Assembly: GCA_025435555.1 (NCBI GenBank) | Contig: JAIWWG010000079.1 | Span: 62,001 to 126,000 of the forward strand | Direction: 5' to 3' | Origin: Chytriomyces cf. hyalinus JEL632 | Taxonomy: Eukaryota; Chytridiomycota; Chytridiomycetes; Chytridiales; Chytriomycetaceae | DNA length: 64,000 nt | Shown: positions 23,789 through 36,400 of the stretch, piece by piece | How the letters are laid out: each line of letters starts with the position of its first letter | Position numbering within the stretch: position 1 is the stretch's first letter | Translations under genes and position numbers: made by a program | The notes under the pieces: model-generated | Told to the model about the DNA's origin: nothing | The model's database searches: none | What the model saw: the letters and a program-made list of their open reading frames with translations, nothing else

Positions 23789-24035
23789 TTTTGGGCTGAT
23801 TCTTCTTTTTGGTTCCGGGTGTTCCCGAGAATGAATTGGACCCTTGCAACCGTCGGAACACAATTTATGAAACAGAATCTAAACTGGAACAGACTGCGAG
23901 AGATGATCACGTAAACAGAGGCCTATTTTTATTCTCTTTTTGATGCTCTATTTTCTCTGATTTTTCTCTTTATTTTTTCTCATCTTTTTTTTAACTCGCC
24001 TTCGATTCTCCCATTCAGTGTATTTATGAGGCCCA

Positions 24036-25298
24036 TTACAGCTCAGACTCAGACTCCACGGAAAAAGCAATCCCAGCGTCGTCCAACTTGCTAATCAACG
24101 GAGTCTGCGCAAACGCAGCAGCAGGACTCAGCACACCGCGTGGAACATTACCACCGTTTTTACGTTCATCGCTTCGGATCGCCAAAGCGCATAAAATTAC
24201 AGAAATGGTTGTCGCAACGTATCCCGGCTCTGTTTTTTTTTTCTTGGAAATAGGCCCCACACAAATGGGAACAGATTTGTTCCGAAAAGACTCAAACCTG
24301 GTCCTTTTACAACAACAGTCATGCCGTAGTCGGGCGCGGCACTGATTTCACTGTCTTCAATCGAAAGATGCTTTTTTTGAATCCTTTGACGTAAAAGGTG
24401 GAAATGAAGCCAGACACAGCCATTTGCGCGTCAGACGGCCCAGCCTTGGAGAATGTACCTGCACGTTAACAAAGTTAGGATCATTTCGAGCCGATGTCTC
24501 AAAACAAAAACTTTAAAATACACACGTACCAAGACTTAAGACTTTGGGAAGCATCAATTTCTTTCCCCAAGCGAAAGGTGTCAAAAGCGACATGCTCAAT
24601 CCAAAAAACATGAGCCCAGCAATTCCAACAATCGAATCCGTGCAGAAATACGCGCTAAACGCGTAGGCAGAGGGACCCCCTTTGCATTCAAAGTTCTCGC
24701 GTTTCTGGTCAAAGTCCCAAAAGTTCTAAACCGTTCGACAAGCGGTTGTCCGACACGCACAACACTTGCGTCCGCGCCAAAAAAAGGAATGCACCAGCGA
24801 CTGACTCGTTTTTCGAAACGCGGGTTTTCTTGGATTCGAGTCTTTTTGCCAAATATGGGGAGTTGTGCGCGGTTGGCTTTTTTGCGTAGAGAACGGAGTT
24901 CGTGCGCGTGCGAGAGACCTTGTACTGCACTTTCGTATGTGGCAAAGTTGCCACTGATTCCAAGCGGTCCAGATGAGAGACGGATAAACATTTCGACAGA
25001 CATTGTATAACCATTATTATTATGTAATTCCTATTTCAAACTGGGGTCGCTCGTTTACCGTGGCTGTGTATCCTCTTTTTTGAAACTCGGTTTTGGCAAA
25101 CAAATTGCCCATGTCGGCCGGAACACAGTCAAAACCGCAGCATGGAACAACGCTGACACCCCGCTCTTCCGCCTTGTCAAACAGCGTCAAGATGCGCTCG
25201 ACAAACCATACATACACCTCAACTGCGCGTAGCTGTATTGACAAGAGAGTGAGCAAGAGGGATGGAGCAAGCAGCGTCGGAGGGATGGTACTTTGCAA
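24036..25298 (-). CDS. Saccharopine dehydrogenase-like oxidoreductase (SCCPDH type), frameshifted and N-terminus not found
   Basis: Recognisable blocks are VSVVPCCGFDCVPADMGNLF, FIRLSSGPLGISGNFATYESA, FEKRVSRWCIPFFGADASVVR, a hydrophobic helix DSIVGIAGLMFFGLSMSLL, SDAQMAVSGFISTFYVKGF, YGMTVVVKGP, PGYVATTISVILCALAI and the ending VPRGVLSPAAAFAQTPLISKLDDAGIAFSV. These are typical of the membrane-associated SCCPDH/YNR-type family, whose substrate is not established. They are not those of lysine-pathway saccharopine reductase. Two frame changes occur at short homopolymers (A4 at 24719-24722, T7 at 24372-24378); each is cured by one extra base. The N-terminal Rossmann motif (GATGFTG-like) should lie upstream of 25298 but is not visible before the divergent WOPR gene. 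The gene is 5'-truncated, or its first exons are too damaged to read. Confidence 0.65.
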
Positions 25299-25616
25299 CT
25301 GCCTCTGATACCTCGCGTGACATACATCCCCTCGCTCTCCTCAAGGGCCAGTTGGACGCACTCAGTCGCTCACTCGCAGCACCAGCATCACTGGGATCAA
25401 ACTCAAGTGACCAATAAAACGCGATGATAATCCGCACAGTTAATCCGCAGTTAATCCGCATCGCCGCTCAATGAAGCAAAAAACTATTTGTCCAAGAGTT
25501 GGTTGCTGAGCGTGTCTTACGTAAATACACTCTTTTAAAATTTTACTTTGTATTTCTTGGCATTTTTTGACTCACAAAAAAAAAACCCCAAAACAACCAA
25601 ACTTCCAACTTCAAGA

Positions 25617-27816
25617 ATGTCGTTGGAGAATCGGACACGCTCGGAGACTGAGACACACCCGAATTCGTCCGAATCCCGGGTACGCCCATCGGGACTGCCG
25701 GACCCGCCCTCGGAGAGAGTCGGCATCGCTGCGGCTGACGTTGTGGGCATGGCAGGGTCTGTGTCCGTGGGAGGCGGACTACCCCCTTCTCGAACACATG
25801 CCGCTCCCAGTATGCATGCACAGCGGGTCGTGGCGTCCAGAGTGTCCATGGCGGATCTTGTCACTGCAGAGACCAACAATGGATGCGAGATGGCCGGACA
25901 GACTTTTCGCCCCTCCTCCTCCTCTTCTTCCACAATGTCCGAATTCAGTTCCATTGGAGTTGTTGCATCGGAAATGAAGGCATCGTCAGTCTTGTCTTTA
26001 GTGGATTCGGCGCCAGCGAAGCAAAGGATACCCGCCCTGGGAAGGAAAAATCCACCGACTCTACCGCACGAAACATTCTACGGTCAGTGGATTAGACGTC
26101 ACTTTGAAGCGATATAAAACTGACCGCCTCTTTTGAATATTTTTACCCTTAGGCTTCGTCAAAGAACCAACTGACGCGCTGCTGATTGTTGAGGGGTGCA
26201 TACGTGGCATTCTGATATCTACCGACAAGACGCCGATTGATTTGGAGGAAGAGATTCCGATTCGAAGTGGCTCGATTGTTGTGTTTGAAGAAAGTTCAAA
26301 GCGATGGAGGGTGAGTGATAAACAAAAACAAAAAACAAAAGACATGCTCATAAATACCTTATTTCTTAAAAGGACGGTCGGCGATGGTCTCCTTCCAGAG
26401 TGCACGGCCCATTTCTGTTGTACAGGTTAAAAACATAACGCTTCAGTTGTTCAACATTGCCTTACTAATGCTTTTTCTCCCAGAGAGGTCGAACCAACTT
26501 CAACAGGCCCAGAACCCAGAAAATCAAAACCAACACACATCCTCGACACGCGTATTCCCGGCCTGGAACCCACATACAGCTGCAAGACATTGAAGCAAAA
26601 CACACGCCTTGTCGAAGAAGGCCTCACAAAGCGCACAATCACCCTCAAAGGCTCCGACGCGCGCCGATACCGCGTCATTTCGTATTACGCACGGCAGGAC
26701 GTGATTGACATGTACGTGTCCTCGAGCAAGAATGAAATGGGACTGGTTGTTCCCTCGGAAACATCGCAGTTGAATGCTCTGTTGCGGGATCCTTCTCTCG
26801 ACGTGAACGCGCTTCTTTCAGAGTCCATTGACTTGGCAAAATACGCTTCAGAAGTTGTGTTGGCCAAAAAGAGCAGGAAAGAGGATAGCATCAAAGCTGT
26901 CGCAAAGTGTGCATCGGAGGGAGCCTCCTCCACAGCAAGGCCCCCAAAGAGGCCCCGGCTAGGAAGCAACGAAAGTGGGAGTGCAGTGGGTATGAGTGGA
27001 AACGAGAGTGCGAAATTACATGGGCATGGGCGTGGCGGAAGCAGAAGCAGCAGCATCGAAACAGGCCTCAACTCGTCCAGCTCACCCACAAGAAGCCAAG
27101 TTCACACCTATCAATCAAGCACTTATACATCGTCAGATATTGGACCATCTCAACCTCAAAGACTTTCATCTCACCCAGTGAGTCCACCCCGACACTCCAG
27201 CAAAATCACCAACATCAACAACAACAATAAAATCGACCGACCCAGTCAATATCCTCACCGTTACCCAGCAGCAGGTATAAACTCACATGCACCACATGCA
27301 CCGCCCGCAGCAGCAGCAACAGCGTCTCTCGTTCCCAGCAATTACCAGTCCCACCGGGTTTCCAGAGGCCCACCCCAACATCACGCCCTTCCCCCGTTTC
27401 ACCCAACAACAACAACATCTTTTGCGCCCAGTCAGCCAATGTACTTTTATACCCATCCAGTATCCGTAGTTCCCATGTACCCGGCTCCGCATGCATACTC
27501 TGTTCTTTCGCCGCAAACTTATCCAACCCCTTCGCAGCCCTATCCTGGGCACCCTCACGCAGTGTATGTACCACAACGGACGGATATGGGGTTTCAACAG
27601 CAGCAGCAGCAACACCTAAATCAATCGTTCAGATCTTCTGCAATGTATCAGCAACAGCTGCCTAATCTGTCGGGATCAGCTGGACCAACTTCCGGCCCGC
27701 AGATGGGTCCAACGGGCGTTCCTCATGGCTGTGAAAGTTTATCGAATCCAGACACTTTACAATCATTGGGACAGCAACAAGAACACGCGGGCAGCAACGC
27801 AACAGCGCCAAAGTAA
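25617..27816 (+). CDS. Gti1/Pac2 (WOPR) family transcription factor 2
   Basis: Second WOPR regulator in the window. WOPRa is assembled over three introns: LPHETFYG, then FVKEPTDALLIVEGCIRGILI...IRSGSIVVFEESSKRWR, then DGRRWSPSRVHGPFLLYR, then EVEPTSTG. WOPRb is LVEEGLTKRTITLKGSDARRYRVISYYARQDV. The intron after LLYR sits at the same place as in WOPR 1 (LLYR|EV), evidence of common descent. About 140 Ser-rich residues precede WOPRa. After WOPRb there is a tail of about 340 residues rich in Ser, His, Pro, Gln, Asn and Tyr, including KRPRLG (possible nuclear signal), SHPVSPPRHSS and Q6. This long disordered tail resembles Wor1/Ryp1 more than short Pac2 members, but I cannot assign the subfamily with certainty. 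Confidence 0.92.
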
Positions 27817-27933
27817 AAATAAAATAAAAAATGGGGAAAAAAAAAAAGTTTAAAACCAACCCCCCCACTCATGCGCACAGAGTACGCGTTTCTTTTTCGT
27901 TCTTTATTGCCAATAAGACGGCTCTTTATCTTT

Positions 27934-30900
27934 TCATACTCGAATGGATGAGCCGTAAGACGTGTCCAGCAAGTTCCGGCATTTGAGTCCAAAAGTCTTG
28001 ACCAGGTCTTTGAAAGCCTTCATTTGCGCCCTGATAAAAACAAATGAAAAATCATCAACATAAACAGCACGAAACCCTACAAAGAGATGGCTTCCTTACA
28101 CCATCATGCCCTTCACAAAATCTTCCTTGTCCGCGTTCGTACAATGCACAGTCGGGAACCCTTCATCCCGCAAACATTCAACAACCCATCCACGCGCGTC
28201 GTTTGGGAAATGCGTAATGATCCTGTGCAGCAAATCGGCAATCAATGGCCACATGGATGTCGGAAGGCTACCCCCAATGTCCTGTAAAATCAAGCAATCC
28301 AACCAGTCAAGATCCAAAATCAAAAACACACACAAAAAAAAAATGCAAACCATAATCAAAACCCGAACAATACGCGCCCCAATCACAGCAACCCCACCAT
28401 GCAACAAATCTCGACACTTTTGAGCTTCCTGACTTTCTTGACTTTCCGCATTCATACTCTTGCTGCCGACCATCATCCTCTTGCTACTATGCGACCTCCC
28501 CGTGTTAAATGACACCAAATCCCGTACAAAATCAACAACAGCAGAACACGAAGACCGTTCCTGCAGACTCAACCCTATTAAAATCAAATCCCCAAACAGC
28601 GCTTGTTGGTGCGATTCAGGTAACCGAATAATAGCCCACGGATGTTTTGCAAGCACTCGAGTAAGAAGTTTAAAATACGCCTCCACGATATCCGAGTGCT
28701 CGGCCATTGCTGCTGCAGGGTTCCCGTTTCCAAGTAAAACAGGAATAATGGCAGAATTCAAGTCACACAAACGGGCACAGACCCATTCCAAAACCATGTT
28801 AGTGCTGTCTCCAACAATAAGCATATCTTCGCCAGAGGCATTAGAGCCTTGCTTCACGGATTGCAACAGAATCGTAAACACGCGAATTTGAATGGCGAAA
28901 TGGTTTGACGAAAATGACTGCAGCAGCAAATTTGCCAGCGTGGCTGGATTCGGAGTAAACATGATGGGAATCTTTGTTTGCAGCGTCATTATAATCAGAC
29001 TGCACGCAATCTTGTCAAACCTATTTTGATCAGAACTGGACATGGCTCAGCAAACAAAAAAGCGCGACACTCACATCAATCGTCTCCTCATCTGTTGAAA
29101 ACACTTGAAAGACAGCCCCAATCGTTTCCCAAACCACTCCACTCAACTGCCCCATTCTACCTTTCATTCCCGAATCAATCGAAGCAAAGGGATCCACAGC
29201 TTCACCGCTTTCCACAATAATCGCTCCATTCTCAGCCACATCTTCATCCTCGACATCGTCCCCTTCACTTTTTTGAATCCCTTGACAAACACCTTTCAAC
29301 AGACGCAACAAGTCACGCACAAGAAGCCGCTCAGCCACCTCAACTTCAGGCGGCTGTGATAGTAACGTAGGTGACGCGGCCAAAATTGCAAGCGTGGTTC
29401 TCATTTCCCCAATCATGGAGCCAGCGAGTGTCATGAGATGTGGTAACTGTTCTTGCGGTGATAGTGGCTCCAAAATGGCACTAACAGATCGAATCAGTCG
29501 GACTCGATCGTTGGACTGGTGTTTTGGATAAATAAAAACAAAACCTGAGCACGCCAGGCGTGAAAAAGAGAGTGGCAAGAGTTTAACAAACCGATAACCC
29601 AGGCTTCATTCTCTCCCACGCATCCAACATATTCTGCGCAATTCCACCCAACTGCTTCCGACACACGCTACAAACTTGCTCCAAACTCGAAACCGCAGCT
29701 CCAGTCAACGGGGCATTCACGTTCAAACTATTCATGAGAAAGGTAATCACAGGTAGCAGGTATACAGGGTTTTTGTTGAGCCAAGAAGGATGCCTTTCCT
29801 CCCCAATGAGTAGGCAGAAAGTTAACCGGACGCGCCAGAATGTTGGCGGGAATGCGGCAACGCGACCCATAATGGCATCACCAAAAAGAATGTGCAGATG
29901 CGGTGTATCATTGATAAAGACTTCTTCCGCTATGGATTTCAGGCAAAATAGAGTAGACTCAAGTGCCTGGGTTGGTTGAAAACTTGGCGTAAATACGAAA
30001 CCCATTGGAATCTGCATTCAAGTATTCAAATCATCACCTGCCCATCCTCACCACGACCTTGTGAGATTTCTTCAATCTGCTGAATCGCAAGTGGTATCAA
30101 AATGTCATAAATGCTCTTCCCCAAAATTCGATTGCACGCCAAGAGAGTTTCGCCCTTGTCCATACGGTAGAGCCGAAATTTTTCTCGCATATCTACACAA
30201 ACAAAAGCACTTAAGTCCAAGTCCTCACCAACAAGCAAATCAATCATAAAATATTCAAAACCTTGATTCCATCTCGCAAAATCCAACTCCTTTGGCCGCT
30301 CAATTTTAGCCCGCACAACACCCACAAGCGCCGCAAAGATTTCCCTTGCAGCTCCCCACACTCGTTCCACAGCTCCTTCCGGGAACCCGCTCATATCCCA
30401 CGAGTTTCCACCGGATCCGCGGTTCAAAAAACGCGTGGCAAGTCGTGTACCGTCGATTCGCACGCCGTCTCCGTGAAGAACGGGTTCGTGCGTGACGGGA
30501 TCCGTTGAAAGCTCGAGTCGCTGAGAATTTGCTTGTGATGGAAGCACAGGGACGACTGTATCGTCGGTTAAGCTTTCCTCGATTTCGTACCAGAATTCGT
30601 CAGGCAAATGTCTGATGGATGTGATTCAAATGTTCAACTCTATATTAACTTTCGAAAAGAAATTGCGCCTTACGATATGTCCTCGTCGATACCGTAATAT
30701 CCTGGAAACGCCGTAAATCGCAGGACCATTTCAATCAAGCGAAGAACATGGACGCTGGTGCCCAGATTTTTGACAATGTACTTTGGAAATGATTCCCCGA
30801 TTTGCGATAAAAGCGAGCAAATGGCGTGTCCAGTTTCGACATCTTCCTCTGCGCAAATATACAACAGCAAGTATTAGTGGATGGGCGTAGTAATTCAAAT

Positions 30901-32075
30901 TACATGGATTCGCTTTCAAACCTTCGATGCAGCGCCGGAATTCGCCAGCAACAATTCCGTCCGTGAGAACAGGAATTAACGCGTCGCAGATTGTGCGTTC
31001 ATGAACTAATAAATCTTTAAACGTCAAAAGTTCGGCCAAAACTTGGCATGAAGGAATAAAAGTAGCTTCATGTTGCAAATGCTGAATAACCAGAGTCAGA
31101 AGTTTCGGCATTGATCTGTCGATAAATGAAAATTCCCCATTGCGAGTCAGCCCAATTTCGAAACTTTTCATGCCTCGACAAGAATGGAAACATTCAACTC
31201 AACTCGACAGGAATCGCCTTCTCAACAACACCCCAAGCCAAGACACACTTCAAAGCCTCAACCTTGACTTTGAAAATGCCTGAATTCGAATAATCGACGC
31301 TTTCCAAAACTGACGCAATCAGATTGAGCACCGCTGGAACATCATTCCGCACATTTTCGAAAACAGAAATTCGTTGAGATTGGGTCGCAAATGTACGTGA
31401 CGCGAGTTCTTGCGCAAAGATTGAAAACAGCGATAAAAGAGTTGCTGTGGAAGCGAGCGATTGAGGTGGGATTGCGTTTGCGATTGTTTGAAGTGGATGT
31501 TGCGGACATGTCCGAAACATGAGTGCGGAAAGCTGAGGAAATAAAAGAACAAGTCAAATCCAGTTTCTTCTTCAGTCACTCAGGCCATTGGCAGCAAAAT
31601 CGAATGAATCGAAACAGCGTGTTTTTGCGTACCGCTACACCCATTTTAGTCGCGACGAATGGGATTTTTTCGATAGAAAGCGCTTGAAGAAGCGCATACA
31701 GGATTTCAGAAAGATTCGCGCTGGGCGGACCCGGGTCGCTGCGGGTGGAGAGCCAGTTTAGTTGCGAGACCGTATGAGTCATTGTGATTGTACCGTGCGA
31801 GGGACAGATGCAGTGAAAGGGCACCAAAGAAGCGCATATTATCGTTCTGAACAAGAGTTTGTGGTTGGGAAGGCAATGGATCCTCAGCATAAGCAAGACA
31901 CGAAGCTCAGCAGAACATGAACGATGACCCAAACCTGACTCGCAACAGCCTCAACACCGACACGCCATCCATCGACACTGCTTATCAATCGGTTGAGTTC
32001 GATCTGGGCAGATGCGGCATTCGCCGTCTGCATTGCATTCACGGCTGCTTCGAATTGCGCGTATTCGCTTCCCAT
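27934..32075 (-). CDS. Importin-13/transportin-3-like karyopherin-beta
   Basis: A large HEAT-repeat nuclear transport receptor of about 1,000 residues with at least eight introns. The start is ATG at 32075 (MGSEYAQFEAAVNAMQTANA), followed by a helical importin N-terminal region. The most diagnostic block is MVLRFTAFPGYYGIDEDIS...DEFWYEIEESL, matching the PG.Y.VDE..S..FWY.L signature of the IPO13/TNPO3/Pdr6 branch. Downstream are ARWNQGFEYF, ILIPLAIQQIEE, DFVRDLVSFN and the C-terminal MKAFKDLVKTFGLKCRNLLDT. Animal members carry SR proteins, MAGO-Y14 or ubiquitin-conjugating enzymes; the cargo here is unknown. Neighbouring repeats cannot be individually delimited by eye. I see no frameshift in the parts I traced. 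Confidence 0.82.
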
Positions 32076-32189
32076 TAAATATTTATTTTATATAAAAGTT
32101 AAAATGTGGAGGAGTAAATATGAACGAAAACACTCCAACACAACAACAACAAAGTGGTGGATCCCGACTACAGATTAGCCACCCACCAT

Positions 32190-32200
32190 GACTATAAAAG
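32190..32200 (+). promoter_or_regulatory. TATA-box-like element
   Basis: CTATAAAAG lies about 75 bases upstream of the ATG of the small secreted protein gene, a reasonable distance for a TATA box in a strongly expressed fungal gene. The assignment rests on sequence and spacing only. Confidence 0.5.
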
Positions 32201-32267
32201 CACGCATCCCAACTCGAAAACAAACAAATTCACAACAGCAGCAACTCCCATTCCCATCAATCATTCC

Positions 32268-32990
32268 ATGCTCTGCGCCGCCCTCTTGACCGTTGCCGCC
32301 GCCTTCGTGACTGCCGCACCAAATCCACCTGTAGCTCCAGATACACAAACAGCTACACAAGTTATGCCATGGCGGATGCGTCCTTGGCCAGTCCAGAACC
32401 AACCCATGGCCACCCCCGAAGCCACATCCACAGCCACCGCAACGTACGAGAAATACTACTACTACCATCCATACTACCCAAAAGTCGTGGTCCCATCAGT
32501 CACTGGAACCCAACAAGGAACCAGTTCAGCAGCTACCGCCACTGCTGGCTTCTCTACACCAGTGGTCCCCATCATCCCAATCATTCCTTCCATGACCAAG
32601 TCTGCAACAGCTACTTCTGCAGCAACTCAGACAACAAGCGCTGCTACTACTTCCGCTGCTACATCTGCAGCAACTCAGACAACAAGCGCTGCTGCTACTT
32701 CCGCTGCTACGTCTGCAGCAACTCAGACAACAAGCGCTGCTGCTACTTCCGCTGCTACTTCTGCTGCTGTTCCTTCTCCTCCTTCTCCACCCGCACTTGT
32801 TTCGACCAGCACTCAGACTACTGTTGCAGTTACATCTGTGGCAACTCAGACGGGAACCGTAGCCATTCCAAGCAGCCAGTCCCAGGTGAAAAGTAACAAG
32901 TACTACTACTACAACCCGAAACCGCTGCCAAAGAAGGTGACTACAACGACAAAGCAAGCTCAGGAAACTGAGGACTCCGGCAGCGATTGA
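32268..32990 (+). CDS. Small secreted Thr/Ala/Ser-rich repeat protein
   Basis: An intronless open frame of 240 residues. The N-terminus MLCAALLTVAAAFVTAAP is a typical signal peptide. The mature protein contains a Tyr cluster (EKYYYYHPYYPK) after about 60 residues. Its central Ala/Thr/Ser domain has a 16-residue period (SAATQTTSAAATSAAT, three copies; 48-bp DNA repeat from 32616), then a Pro/Ser stretch. A second Tyr cluster (NKYYYYNPKPLPKK) lies near the C-terminus. The Thr/Ser density predicts heavy O-glycosylation. There is no GPI-type tail, and no cysteine after the signal peptide. It is probably a wall- or matrix-associated structural protein. I do not recognise a named family. Confidence 0.75.
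   Translation: MLCAALLTVAAAFVTAAPNPPVAPDTQTATQVMPWRMRPWPVQNQPMATPEATSTATATYEKYYYYHPYYPKVVVPSVTGTQQGTSSAATATAGFSTPVVPIIPIIPSMTKSATATSAATQTTSAATTSAATSAATQTTSAAATSAATSAATQTTSAAATSAATSAAVPSPPSPPALVSTSTQTTVAVTSVATQTGTVAIPSSQSQVKSNKYYYYNPKPLPKKVTTTTKQAQETEDSGSD
32616..32759 (+). repeat. 48-bp tandem repeat inside the secreted protein gene
   Basis: Three adjacent units start at 32616, 32664 and 32712, each beginning TCTGCAGCAACTCAGACAAC. Units differ by only a few bases, suggesting recent expansion. The unit length is a multiple of three, so copy-number changes keep the reading frame. Confidence 0.9.
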
Positions 32991-33456
32991 GCTTTCTTTC
33001 TTTAGCGCTATTATTTTTATCATTATTATTATCCTTATTTTTGCTGAGCGTCATAATGCAGGGGGGGTTAGAGTGTCAGCTTTTGTATTTATTTTCTCAT
33101 TATCTTTTGATCGCTTCGTTGCAGAAGAAGAATAAAAGATATTCTTGAGATTCCTTGTTGTATATTTCGGTACCCGATGACTGCCATGGGTAGCAGCAGC
33201 CAACCAATAGCCTCGACAGGGTGTCCAGTTGAACTTCCAGATCAATAGGCGATCTGTGCTATTGAGATCATGGCAAATCACGGGGGTTCGAGTTGCGCTG
33301 CAGAAGCGCGGCGTTCATGTTGAGATTTGTTTACTAAAATGCAATCCGCTCTTTGTCCAAACACTCTCAAAATAACGAAACTTTCTTTCTAAAATGGAAA
33401 AAAAAAGGAGGCTTGAAACCTTAAGCCCAAAAACACACCAAGTAGCCTTATTTCAT

Positions 33457-36400
33457 TTAAAGAGCAAATGCAAACGCTGCCACAACGCCTGCAGCAACCT
33501 TGGCAGCCACAGCCGAAGACTTGTAAATGTTGCTTGGAGATGGCGCAACTTTTCCTTGGGAAGACACAGGGGGTGGCGCAACGTAGCTAGTTACAACAAT
33601 CACACTGACGCTGGCAGCAGCACTGCCAGTAGTAGCCGTAGAAACATCGCCAGACATGGTGGCGGTAGCAACCGTACCATTCCCAGCAGCAGAAGTCACA
33701 ACCGAGCTAGCAGAAGGCACAACAACAACTTCCCCAGTAATCAAATTAAAACCAGCCGACACAATCGTATCAAAGTCCATCTCATCACGACCCCACGCAA
33801 AATTCTTGATGGCAGTAAACTTGAGCTGATATTTTCCAGAAGGTAGCATCGCAACGTCTCCATCCTTGTTGATGGCTTTCCCAGAGAACCCGTACACAGA
33901 GGGTGGAAGCATACCGCTTCCATCGTCAACGTAGGTGGGACGGTTCCATGGAGTCCAGTCCGCTGGGAAGACCGCATTCTTGGCGAGCAAGTCGGACAAC
34001 TGAATAATAATTGGAGCAGAGGTGTTGAAACCGGAAGCAGCCAATACATTCTTTAACGCAGCATCGCTTGGAACGATTTGGACTTTTGCAGATCGCGTCG
34101 TGAACGCGTTAATTGCAACAACCTTGGCAGCATTCTTTGTCACATCCAAAATACCACCTTCAACAATCGCAGTAAAGTTGGCGTCATACAGTCCAGTAGA
34201 AACAGCACCATCAGGGATCCCCGTAGCTTCTTGAACAACCTCAGTTTGAGCCCACGATTCAACCAACGACGCTGAATTTCTCAACCAAATGTTTTGAGCC
34301 TTCCATGATCCAATGACACCCGCAAAGGGGACAGTCATGCGGTAGTCTGGCTGGTTCGATGCAACGATTGCAATGTATCCGCTGTAGATGGGGAACAGGC
34401 TGGGTTCGGCGGAGATGGGAGCAGTGAATTGGACATTAATTTTTCCAGTGGATCCAGCTGGGACGGTGACGCTTTTGGCTCCAAAAGCGACAGTAGCGTG
34501 TTTGTCGTCAGAGAATTCAGTGCGCGCAAAGTCCAAAGTAAAGTCATCCCCGGAAGCATATGGGTTGACGGTGGCAGCATTGTCAGTGGAAAAGGTATAG
34601 GTAACATCAACCTTGTCATTGTTGTGAAGAGTCAAAGTGGCAGATGACACAAAGTTGTCCGTGTCGTTCAAAGCAATCTGGGACGGAAGAACCAAAGACT
34701 TTGACGCAGCAGCCCAGTAAGCGTTGACCAAACCAGCTCCTTGAACAGCAACCGAGTTCAACTTCTTTTCATTGACAATGACTTTTGGGGAGGCAGCGTT
34801 TTGCAGGTACCCACGCACTTGCTCAAAGTTGAGTCCCTTTCTCTGCTGAAGAAGCAACGCAGTGGCGCCAACAACATATGGACACGCCATGGAGGTTCCA
34901 GACATGAGTCCATATGCGCTCGGGTTTTTGGCAGAAGCATGTGGAGACATTGTACTAAACACTTGCCCGCCAATACCCCCAAGCTCTGGCTTAATGGCCA
35001 AGTCAAGGCCAAGACCAATGGAAGAAAAGTCAGAGATGGTACCAGCAGTTCCAAGTGGCGCCATAAGCTGCTTGGATGTGATTTCAAATTTGGGAGTTTT
35101 TCCAGCCTTGACGGCAGCAATGATGGCTCTGCCACCGGCTTGGCCAATCATGATGCTTGGGATATCGGCGCTTCCGGCGATTCCAGGGATGGAGAGGTCG
35201 GTGGAGTAGAGGACGCACTGGGCAGCACCGGCGGCAAAGGCACGACCGCAACGCGCGCTGGAGCCTCCTCCGAGTGCTCGGTCACCCCAACGAAGGAGAA
35301 GAGCCTTTCCAGTGGCATTCACGTTGATTTTAACACCGTCGTCCTGCACATCGTTTGCGTCAGCGTCGAGGTCTATAATTAACGCTTTCCATGAGTCTGT
35401 GCATTCCTTGGCTTGAAGTAAAGGAAAATGTTACCGTTAACAACAACGTCCAGAAGCTGTCCTTCTTTAAAGTTGGCGTTAGCCTCTCCAAAGCCGTACG
35501 GGATTCTTTTCTCGTCAATGATTGCGTAAGGGAACGGAGCCTCGGCATTATCAAACGACGCAATAGAAAGTCCAAGAAGTCCGTTTCCTGGGTTCCCAAC
35601 GCTGTACACACCGGTGGATCCAGAGTTTCCAGCCGAGGAAATGACAATGACGCCCTTGTTGGACACGTCATCAACGGCACGAACTTGCGGGTCATCCGTG
35701 TATCCGGGGAATCCACCGAGAGACATGTTGATGATATCAGCGCCGTCCTCAGCGGCCATGTAAATGGCACTGGTGACAATGTCGTTTCCGGCATCCCCGT
35801 TACAACCAAACACCCGGTATCCGAGGATACGAGCGTCAGGGGCAACACCTGTGAAGGGGAAGCTGGGCACGAATCCTTCCTGTGTCATGTTACGGGCATC
35901 GGCGGCAATGATTCCAGACACGTGAGTACCATGGGATGACTCACTGCAGTTGTCTAGTGGATCATTGTCCGGCTTCAGACTGGCACTGGTACCATCATAC
36001 GTGTCTCCTACAAAGTCCCATCCACCAAGAACCTTGAACGAGGGCCCCATGCCTCCACCGAGGGCCGGGTGCAGATAGTATACTCCCGTGTCAATGACGG
36101 CCACCTTGATTCCCTTCCCAGTCAAGTGCAGGGTGTCGCGGGCCTGGTTCACGCCCGTGAGTCCGTGGATGGCTTCCTGGCTGATTGGAGCGTCGCTGTT
36201 GAGGACGGCCTTTGGAGTTGGTCTCTGCACGAGAGTCACAACGTTGTAATGCGAAGCGGACGCCAGACTCTCGACGGCGTCGATGTCTGCGGGAGTGAAA
36301 TTGCAGTTCAGCAACAAGAGATCATGGGAGGGCATCAAAACACACCGCAGTCATCGCCGAGGGACACTGACACAAAGTTTGACAGTTGTGTCTTTGAAGT

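Noticed and set aside
25219-25461. 80-codon minus-strand frame as the N-terminus of the SCCPDH-like gene
   Set aside because: No dinucleotide-binding motif and no family resemblance in that frame. The part alternative frame EESEGMYVTRGIRGSC looks more protein-like but could not be tied to the gene.
33260-33310. GGGGGTTCGAGTTGCGC as a tRNA T-arm/B box
   Set aside because: No pairing T-stem and no A box at tRNA spacing.
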